From Deltaproteobacteria bacterium (GTDB lineage Bacteria > Myxococcota > Myxococcia > Myxococcales > Myxococcaceae), in NCBI GenBank assembly GCA_016875515.1, contig VGRA01000196.1, positions 1 to 5,725 of the forward strand: a stretch of 5,725 nucleotides of DNA, in the 5' to 3' direction. How positions within the stretch are numbered: the stretch's first letter is position 1; the number at the start of each line of letters is the position of its first letter. A program made the translations under genes and the position numbers. The notes beneath the pieces are model-generated. The model was not told the DNA's origin. It did no database searches and saw nothing but the letters and a program-made list of their open reading frames with translations. Below, one piece after another: positions 1 through 5,057 of the stretch.

Positions 1-212
1 CCCCCGCGCTGGCCGAGGTGGTGGGCCAGAAGGCGCTGCCCCGCACTGAGGCGGTCAAGAAGGTGTGGGCCTACATCAAGAAGAACGGCCTGCAGGACGC
101 GAAGAACAAGCGGAACATCAACGCGGATGACAAGCTCAAGGTCATCTTCGGCGGCAAGAAGACGGTCACCATGTTCGAGCTGACCAAGCTGCTGTCGAAC
201 AACCTCAAGTAG
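1..212 (+). CDS. SWIB/MDM2-domain protein, C-terminal part (5' end outside window)
   Basis: The frame is open from the window edge (first full codon at base 3) to TAG at 210-212, giving 69 residues. Seen: PALAEVVGQKALPRTEAVKK, then VWAYIKKNGLQD, NINADDKL, FGGKKTVTMFEL and a final NNLK. This is the SWIB fold signature: the LPRTE helix entry, the W-x-YIK-x-NGLQD core, the INAD-x-KL segment and the closing F-GG...MFEL helix. Family knowledge: SWIB domains are small helical modules best known from eukaryotic SWI/SNF complexes and MDM2. In bacteria they occur as short stand-alone basic proteins or fused to topoisomerase, and are presumed chromatin-associated or regulatory. Almost the whole domain is present, so what is missing is probably a short N-terminal region, often lysine/alanine-rich in such proteins. 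The GTG codons at 18 and 21 lie inside the conserved domain and are unlikely to be the true start. The gene ends just before a strong terminator, so it is the last gene of its own transcript. Its molecular role here is unknown. Confidence 0.9.
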   Translation, partial: PALAEVVGQKALPRTEAVKKVWAYIKKNGLQDAKNKRNINADDKLKVIFGGKKTVTMFELTKLLSNNLK

Positions 213-260
213 TCCCGCCTGCCCGCGCCTCACCCAGGCGCCCGGCAGACAGGTCACGCG

Positions 261-300
261 AAGGCCCGTTCACCTCACGGTGGCGGGCCTTTCGTCTTTC
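261..300 (+). terminator. Rho-independent terminator after the SWIB gene
   Basis: A GC-rich hairpin lies 48 bases after the SWIB stop codon. The left arm AAGGCCCG-T-TCACC (261-274) pairs with GGTGG-CGGGCCTT (279-291), leaving a TCAC loop. The left arm has one bulged T and the stem includes one T-G wobble. The stem is followed by a T-rich tract, TTTCGTCTTTC. The T tract is only on the plus-strand side, so it should stop transcription coming from the SWIB gene. It separates that gene from the four-gene block starting near 346. Confidence 0.85.
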
Positions 301-345
301 CTGGGCTTTGACGCGCGGGGGCGCGGTGCCCACCTCCCGCGGCGC

Positions 346-570
346 ATGGCAGACCGGGGCCCGGGCGAGGTGGCAGGGGCAGACGAGGGGCTGCGGCTGC
401 AGCTGCCGGAGGGGCGGCTGAGGCTGGACGCCGGCGGGGCGTTCCGTCACCTGTTCACCGGGAGCTGGTGGGAACCGGAGGCAGCTGGTGACGGCTGGGG
501 GTTGCCCCTGCCAGAGTTACAGGCCGCGTTCCCGGTGGCGCTGGTGGAGCGGGACGCCCGGAGCAACTGA
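346..570 (+). CDS. Small unrecognised protein (74 aa) coupled to glgX
   Basis: ATG at 346 to TGA at 568-570 encodes 74 residues. I do not recognise the family. Support for coding: third positions are almost all G or C, with the typical local codon choices (CTG, GTG, GAG, GGC), and the stop codon shares its last A with the glgX ATG (TGATG). There is no transmembrane segment or signal peptide. The N-terminal 15 or so residues are Gly/Ala/Asp-rich. Then come alternating stretches (LRLQLPEGRLRLD, AFRHLFTGSWWEP, WGLPLPELQAAFPVALVERD) that read like short beta-strands with two adjacent tryptophans, suggesting a compact beta-rich domain. The start is uncertain: there is no clear Shine-Dalgarno before 346, and GTG at 370 follows a GGGCGAG stretch and would give 66 residues. 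An earlier in-frame GTG at 280 falls inside the terminator hairpin and is rejected. Position suggests a function with, or translational control of, GlgX, but this is inference. Confidence 0.6.
   Translation: MADRGPGEVAGADEGLRLQLPEGRLRLDAGGAFRHLFTGSWWEPEAAGDGWGLPLPELQAAFPVALVERDARSN
560..563 (+). promoter_or_regulatory. Shine-Dalgarno of glgX
   Basis: GGAG, with six bases between it and the ATG at 570, lies within the last codons of the upstream small gene. It supports ATG 570 as the glgX start. Together with the TGATG overlap, it means that ribosomes finishing the small protein can reinitiate on glgX. Confidence 0.65.
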
Positions 571-2636
571 TGCACGTGCAGCAGGGGAGTCCCTTTCCGC
601 TGGGCGTCACGCCCACGCGGGGTGGCGTCAACGTGGCGGTCTTCTCGGACCACGCCACGCGCGTGGAGCTGTGCGTGTTCGACCCCGCGCGCCCGGGGCG
701 GGAGCTGTTTCGGGTGGAGCTCCCCGGCCGCACGCACGACGTCTTCCACGGCTTCGTCCCCGGGCTGGGCGAGGGGACGCTGTACGGCCTGCGCGCGCAC
801 GGGCCGTGGGCGCCGGAGGAGGGGCTGCGGTTCAACCCGGCCAAGCTGCTGATGGACCCCTACGCGCGCGCGTTCCGGGGGGAGGTGGACGCCTCCGGGC
901 CAGTGTGGGGCGAGCAGCTGGACGCCCAGGGGCTGCCCACCGGCGAGCGGTGCGAGGAGGACAGCGCGGGGCACGTCCCGCGCTGCGTGGTGGTGGACGG
1001 CGCCTTCGACTGGGAGGGGGACGCGCACCCGGCGACGCCGTGGGAGCGCACCGTGCTGTACGAGGTGCACGTCAAGGGGTTCACCGCGCAGCACCCGGAG
1101 GTGCCGGAGGCCTTGCGCGGGACGTACGCCGGGATGGCCCACCCGGCGGCGGTGGCGCACCTGCGGTCGCTGGGCGTCACCGCGGTGGAGTTGCTCCCGG
1201 TGCACGAGGCGTTCGACGAGCCCTTCCTGGCCCGTCGCGGGCTGCGCAATTACTGGGGGTATGCCAGCTGCGGCTTCTTCGCCCCGGAGCAGCGCTACGC
1301 CCTCGCGGGGCCGGGCCCCGGGGCGGTGCGCGAGTTCAAGCAGATGGTGAAGGCGCTGCACGCGGCCGGAATCGAGGTCATCCTGGACGTGGTCTACAAC
1401 CATACCTGCGAGGCCGGGGCGGACGGGTACACGCTCTGCTTCCGGGGCCTCGACAACGGCTCGTACTACCGGCTTCGCCCGGGCAGCCGGGCCGAGTACG
1501 AGGACTTCACCGGTACGGGCAACAGCCTCAACTTCAAGCACCCCCGGGTGGTGCAGCTGGTGATGGACAGCCTGCGGGCGTGGGTGACGGAGTTCCACGT
1601 GGACGGGTTCCGGTTCGACCTGGCCCCCACGCTGGGGCGGGGGACTGCAGGAACGTTCCAGCCGGGGGCGGACCTGCTGGTGGCGCTGCGGCAAGATCCC
1701 GTGCTGCAACGGGTGAAGCTCATTGCGGAGCCGTGGGACGTGGGGCCGGGCGGGTACCAGCTGGGGCGCTTCCCGCCGCCCTTCGCCGAGTGGAACGACC
1801 GCTTCCGGGATGGGGTGCGGCGCTTCTGGCGGGGAGACGCGGGGCTCGCCCCGGAGCTGGCGTGGCGGCTGACCGGGAGCTCGGACCAGTTCCACGGCGG
1901 GAGGCGCGGGCCGCTGGCCTCCATCAACTTCGTGGCCGCCCATGACGGGATGACGCTGCACGACGTGTGCGCCTACGCCCACAAGCACAACGAGGCGAAC
2001 GGCGAGCAGAACCGGGACGGGCACGAGCCCAACCACTCGTGGAACGGCGGCGTGGAGGGGGAGACGGCAGACGCGGCGGTGAACGCGGCGCGGGCGCGGG
2101 ACCGGCGCAACCTGCTCGCCACGCTGCTGCTGTCCCAGGGGGTGCCCATGCTGCTGGGCGGGGACGAGCTGGGGCGGACGCAGGGCGGTAACAACAACGC
2201 CTACTGCCAGGGCGACGGGCTGTCGTGGTTCGACTGGGGGCTGGACGCGGACCGGCGGGCGCTGCTGGCCTTTGCGCGGCGGCTCCTGCAGCTGCGGGAG
2301 CGCGAGCCGGCGCTGCACTGGGGGCGCTTCCTGGGGGAGCGGGACGCGGCCTGGCTGCAGCCGACGGGGGCGCACCTGTCCCGGGCAGACTGGGAGCGCC
2401 CGGACCTCCGGGCCTTTGCGCTGGTGCTGCGGCCGCCCGCGGGAGGCAAGCCTACGCTGGCCCTGCTGTTCAACGCGGGGGAAGGGGCGGAGCGCTTCAC
2501 GCTGGGAGGGGCGTTGCCGCGCGGGTTCCGGCGCGTGCTGGACACGGCAGACGTGGGCGCGGCGGAGCGGCCGGTGGACGCAGATGGGGAGGAAGTGGCA
2601 GGGCGGTCGCTGGTCGTGTTACGGCGCACCCGGTGA
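570..2636 (+). CDS. glgX: Glycogen debranching enzyme GlgX (GH13, isoamylase type)
   Basis: The 688-residue protein has the usual GlgX/TreX length. It hydrolyses alpha-1,6 linkages in glycogen or phosphorylase limit dextrin in the cytoplasm. An N-terminal CBM48-like domain (about residues 8-100: PLGVTPTRGGVNVAVFS, then RVELCVFD) precedes the (beta/alpha)8 catalytic barrel (about 160-540) and a C-terminal beta domain (about 590-688). All GH13 blocks are intact: DVVYNH (273-278), GFRFDLA (346-352) with nucleophile Asp350 and Arg348, AEPWD (386-390) with acid/base Glu387, and NFVAAHDG (453-460) with His458 and transition-state stabiliser Asp459. The family segments NYWGY (227-231), GGDELGRTQGGNNNAYCQ (530-547) and WFDW (553-556) are also present. 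The start is set by GGAG at 560, by the TGATG overlap with the preceding gene, and by the immediate onset of the CBM48 region. The stop overlaps the next gene by 4 nt. No other glycogen gene is visible nearby. A TreX-like isoamylase is the only close alternative, and sequence reading alone cannot exclude it. Confidence 0.95.
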   Translation: MHVQQGSPFPLGVTPTRGGVNVAVFSDHATRVELCVFDPARPGRELFRVELPGRTHDVFHGFVPGLGEGTLYGLRAHGPWAPEEGLRFNPAKLLMDPYARAFRGEVDASGPVWGEQLDAQGLPTGERCEEDSAGHVPRCVVVDGAFDWEGDAHPATPWERTVLYEVHVKGFTAQHPEVPEALRGTYAGMAHPAAVAHLRSLGVTAVELLPVHEAFDEPFLARRGLRNYWGYASCGFFAPEQRYALAGPGPGAVREFKQMVKALHAAGIEVILDVVYNHTCEAGADGYTLCFRGLDNGSYYRLRPGSRAEYEDFTGTGNSLNFKHPRVVQLVMDSLRAWVTEFHVDGFRFDLAPTLGRGTAGTFQPGADLLVALRQDPVLQRVKLIAEPWDVGPGGYQLGRFPPPFAEWNDRFRDGVRRFWRGDAGLAPELAWRLTGSSDQFHGGRRGPLASINFVAAHDGMTLHDVCAYAHKHNEANGEQNRDGHEPNHSWNGGVEGETADAAVNAARARDRRNLLATLLLSQGVPMLLGGDELGRTQGGNNNAYCQGDGLSWFDWGLDADRRALLAFARRLLQLREREPALHWGRFLGERDAAWLQPTGAHLSRADWERPDLRAFALVLRPPAGGKPTLALLFNAGEGAERFTLGGALPRGFRRVLDTADVGAAERPVDADGEEVAGRSLVVLRRTR

Positions 2637-3616
2637 CGCACTTTGCAGCGGGACCCCTGACGTGGGTGATGTTCAACGCGGTGGTGCTGGTCCTCCTGGG
2701 CGTGGACCTGGGGCTGGCCCGGCGCAAGGGCGGCCACGCCCCGGTGACGACGAAGTCGGCGGCCGTTTGGACGGCGGTGTGGGTTGCGCTGTCGCTCGGC
2801 TTCGCGGCGGCCATCTGGGTGCTGGGAGAGAACGGGACGTGGCCGTGGGGCGGGAAGCAGCACGCGCTCGAGTTCGTCACCGCCTACCTGGTGGAGTACG
2901 CGCTGTCGGTGGACAACCTGTTCGTGTTCCTCATGGTGTTCGCCTTCTACAAGGTGAAGCCGGAGGTGCAGCACACGCTCCTGTTCTGGGGCGTGTTGTC
3001 CGCGTTCGTGATGCGGGCGGCGCTCATCCTGGCGGGGAGCGCGTTGGTGCACCGCTTCCACTGGATGATGTACCTGTTCGGTGCGTTCCTCCTCTACACC
3101 GCGGCGAAGATGGTGCTGTCCGGCGGGGACGACGAGGAGGTGCACCCGTCCGACAACCGGCTGTTCAAGTTCGCGCGGAGGGTGCTGCCCATGGCGGAGG
3201 GGGACCACGGCCACGCCTTCTTCGTCCGCGAGGGCGGGAAGCTGAAGGTCACCCTGCTGCTCCCCATCCTGCTGGTGGTGGAGACGACGGACCTGCTGTT
3301 CGCCGTGGACTCCATCCCCGCGGTGGTGGGGCTGTCGGACAACCCCTTCATCATCTACTCCTCCAACATCTGCGCGGTGCTGGGGCTGCGGTCGCTGTTC
3401 TTCCTGGTGGCGGCGCTGATGGGCAGGTTCCACTACCTTCAGGTGGGGCTGTCTGCGGTGCTCGCGTTCGTGGGGCTGAAGATGCTGACCTCCTCGTTCG
3501 TGCAGGTGCCGGTGGGGCTGTCGCTCGGCATCATCGCCGGCATCCTGGGGGTCTCCATCGGGGTGTCCGTGCTGCGGCCTCCGAAGGAGGAGAAGGCAGA
3601 CGGGGAGGCACGCTGA
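2633..3616 (+). CDS. Alx/TerC-family membrane protein, probable Mn2+ exporter
   Basis: The 327-residue integral membrane protein belongs to the TerC superfamily, Alx (YkoY-like) branch, whose studied members export manganese and respond to metal or alkaline pH. Hydrophobic spans lie near residues 11-29, 43-64, 80-106, 114-136, 143-162, 204-232, 237-263, 268-288 and 292-313. Family signatures are intact: VEYALSVDNLFVF (87-99) with acidic Glu88 and Asp94, and VVETTDLLFAVDSIPAV (215-231) with Glu217, Asp220 and Asp226. These are the acidic residues expected to line the cation path. A charged loop (165-203) with several His and Asp joins the two halves, and the C-terminus is a short charged tail. 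GTG 2633 is chosen because it forms GTGA with the glgX stop and places the first helix at the family position. ATG 2669 would cut into that helix. No Shine-Dalgarno is visible, so translation probably depends on coupling to glgX. No separate leader exists for a yybP-ykoY riboswitch, which precedes some relatives. The substrate is inferred from the family. Confidence 0.92.
   Translation: MTHFAAGPLTWVMFNAVVLVLLGVDLGLARRKGGHAPVTTKSAAVWTAVWVALSLGFAAAIWVLGENGTWPWGGKQHALEFVTAYLVEYALSVDNLFVFLMVFAFYKVKPEVQHTLLFWGVLSAFVMRAALILAGSALVHRFHWMMYLFGAFLLYTAAKMVLSGGDDEEVHPSDNRLFKFARRVLPMAEGDHGHAFFVREGGKLKVTLLLPILLVVETTDLLFAVDSIPAVVGLSDNPFIIYSSNICAVLGLRSLFFLVAALMGRFHYLQVGLSAVLAFVGLKMLTSSFVQVPVGLSLGIIAGILGVSIGVSVLRPPKEEKADGEAR
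3604..3608 (+). promoter_or_regulatory. Shine-Dalgarno of apaG
   Basis: GGAGG (within GGGGAGG at 3602-3608) with seven bases before ATG 3616. This is the strongest ribosome binding site in the plus-strand block. It overlaps the last codons of the Alx/TerC gene and fixes the apaG start. Confidence 0.8.
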
Positions 3617-4005
3617 TGGGGCGCTCGGAGGCGGTCACGCAGGGCATCCGCGTGGAGGTGGAGTCGGACCATTGGCCGGAGCGGAGCCAGCCGCAGTCCG
3701 GGCGGTTCGCGTTCGCGTACCGCGTCACCGTCGAGAACGTGGGGACGGAGGCCGCCACGCTGCGGAACCGCCACTGGCTCATCACGGACGCCACGGGGAA
3801 GGTGGAGGAGGTCCGCGGGGAGGGCGTGGTGGGGAAGCAGCCGCGGCTGGGGCCGGGGCAGAGGTTCGAGTACGCCTCGTGGGCGCTGCTTCGCACGCCC
3901 TACGGCGCCATGTGCGGCAGCTACGAGATGGAGCGCCCGGACGGCAGCACGTTTGACGCCGAGGTGGCGGAGTTCTCCCTCAGCCAGCCGCACGGGCTGA
4001 ACTGA
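3616..4005 (+). CDS. apaG: ApaG (DUF525) protein
   Basis: The protein has 129 residues, close to the usual 125 or so for ApaG, a single fibronectin-III-like beta domain in the cytoplasm. Diagnostic segments are TQGIRVEVES (8-17), AYRVTVENVG (34-43), RNRHWLITDATGKVEEV (50-66), GEGVVGKQPRLGPG (68-81), FEYASW (84-89) and GAMCGSYEM (97-105). The RHWLITD and GEGVVG...QP blocks are the family hallmark. There is no signal peptide or membrane span. The start is fixed by GGAGG at 3604 and by the 1-nt TGATG overlap with the preceding gene. The biochemical function is unresolved. In Salmonella the orthologue CorD is linked to cobalt tolerance and Mg2+ efflux, and in enterobacteria the gene usually sits with apaH/ksgA, which are absent here. 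Instead it follows a putative Mn2+ exporter. It is the last gene of the plus-strand block, and its stop is one base from the stop of the opposing lipoprotein gene. Confidence 0.95.
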   Translation: MGRSEAVTQGIRVEVESDHWPERSQPQSGRFAFAYRVTVENVGTEAATLRNRHWLITDATGKVEEVRGEGVVGKQPRLGPGQRFEYASWALLRTPYGAMCGSYEMERPDGSTFDAEVAEFSLSQPHGLN

Positions 4006-4006
4006 G

Positions 4007-5026
4007 TCAGGGCGCGTCCTCCTGCGAGGCCGCGTCCGCAGGCTCCTCGGCCGCCTCGGCGGCCTTCTTCTTCGCCCCTCGGGGGGCGTCCTTCTTGCGG
4101 GAGGGCACGGCGGCAGACTCCGCCTCCTCCGCCGGTGCGGGCTCCTCCTCCTCGTTGGCGAGCGTCTCCTGCGCCCCGCCGGGGGCGGTCCGCTTGAGCT
4201 CCTCCATGCCGGGGAGGGTGGAGAGGTCCGGCACGAGCGTGATGTCGATGCGGCGGTTGAGGGCGCGCCCTTCCGCGGTGGTGTTGGGCGAGACGGGACG
4301 GGTGGCGCCGTAGGAGGCGGCGCTCACGCGGGCGGGCGGCATCCCGGCCCCCAGCATGGCGCGCAGCACGTGGAGGGCGCGGGCGGAGGCGAGCTCCCAG
4401 TTGGAGGGGAACTGCTTCGTGCGGATGGGGGTGGCGTCCGTGTGGCCCTCCACCTGGAAGCGGCGCCCGGGCAGCCCCGCGAGCGCGGTGGCCACCGAGG
4501 TGATGGCGGCAGTCCCCTCGGGGCTGAGCGCGGCAGAGCCCGGGGAGAAGAGGACGTCCGAGGGCAGCACCACCACCACGCGTCCGTCCACCACGCGCAC
4601 CTTCAGCTTGCCCGCGGTCATCAGCGCGCGGAGCCGGTCCAGCACCAGCTTGAACTCCCGCACGCGGGACTCGCCCTCGTCCTTTCGGCGCTGCGCCTCC
4701 ACGAGCGCCGCGGCCAGCTCGTCCACGCTGGCCTTCAGCCGGGCCTTGTCCTTGAGCGCCGAGGCCATCTCCTTGTGGAGCGCGAGCAGCCGCAGTTCCC
4801 ACTCCTTCACCTTCTCCTGCTCGTTGCGCAGCGAAAGCTTCAGCGCGTCGAACTCCACGTGCGCGCGCCCGGCCCGCTTCTGCTCCGCGGCGAGCGACGC
4901 GTTGCGCTCCTCCAGCTCCGACTGGGTGGCGTCCAGCTCCGTGCGGATGGAGTCGTACTGCTTCTGGCTGACGCAGGCCGAGGCGAGTCCGAGCGCGCAG
5001 GCGGCGGCGAGGAGGCAGGAGGACAT
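4007..5026 (-). CDS. OmpA/MotB-domain lipoprotein with coiled coil and charged tail
   Basis: From ATG 5026 the product is 339 residues. It opens with a hydrophobic signal (residues 1-17) and a relaxed lipobox, LASA-Cys18, so it is probably a lipidated outer-membrane lipoprotein. Residues 24-135 are Glu/Lys/Ala/Leu-rich with heptad character, a likely coiled coil. Residues 141-265 form an OmpA/MotB-type peptidoglycan-binding domain: VVVLPSDVLFSPGSAALSPE (151-170), VEGHTDATPI (192-201), NWELASARA (209-217), SYGATRPV (238-245) and NRRIDI (257-262). Asp197 and Arg216 are at the expected diaminopimelate-contact positions. Residues 275-339 are a low-complexity tail rich in Glu, Ala and Lys. An in-frame GTG at 5044 would add MYTPPA; ATG is preferred because it gives a conventional lipoprotein signal length. 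Neither start has a visible Shine-Dalgarno, and the signal lacks the usual N-terminal Lys/Arg. The gene follows the DUF819-like gene by 31 bp and is probably co-transcribed. Role inferred: tethering the outer membrane to peptidoglycan. Confidence 0.85.
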   Translation of the reverse strand: MSSCLLAAACALGLASACVSQKQYDSIRTELDATQSELEERNASLAAEQKRAGRAHVEFDALKLSLRNEQEKVKEWELRLLALHKEMASALKDKARLKASVDELAAALVEAQRRKDEGESRVREFKLVLDRLRALMTAGKLKVRVVDGRVVVVLPSDVLFSPGSAALSPEGTAAITSVATALAGLPGRRFQVEGHTDATPIRTKQFPSNWELASARALHVLRAMLGAGMPPARVSAASYGATRPVSPNTTAEGRALNRRIDITLVPDLSTLPGMEELKRTAPGGAQETLANEEEEPAPAEEAESAAVPSRKKDAPRGAKKKAAEAAEEPADAASQEDAP

Positions 5027-5057
5027 GGCCGGCGGAGTGTACACGCCCGGCGGCGCC

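Noticed and set aside
308..340. TTGACG at 308-313 as a -35 box for the four-gene block
   Set aside because: It matches five of six consensus bases, but the region 16-19 bases downstream (CACCTCCC) has no resemblance to a -10 box. A start there would leave almost no leader before ATG 346. I could not support a promoter.
447..2375. A 642-codon open frame antisense to glgX, and a 485-codon frame at 488-1945 on the plus strand
   Set aside because: Both are extremely Arg/Pro/Gly/Ala-rich with no recognisable domain. Long chance frames are expected opposite or beside GC-rich genes, and the glgX frame carries complete GH13 motifs.
2225..2632. Possible upstream extension of the Alx/TerC frame into glgX
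   Set aside because: The extension reads as out-of-frame glgX with Gly/Ala/Arg-rich composition, and the family N-terminus fits GTG 2633.
3439..3993. Minus-strand open frames opposite apaG and the end of the Alx/TerC gene
   Set aside because: No domain, Arg/Pro-rich composition, and they lie opposite well-supported genes.
3980..4000. Hairpin TCAGCC...GGCTGA at the end of apaG as a terminator
   Set aside because: Six-pair stem with a nine-base loop inside coding sequence and no T tract on either strand.
5037..5044. Perfect palindrome GTGTACAC beside the start of the lipoprotein gene, with CCGGCGG on both sides
   Set aside because: Eight-base palindromes are common by chance in several kilobases, the flanking copies are direct rather than inverted, and nothing marks it as an operator.
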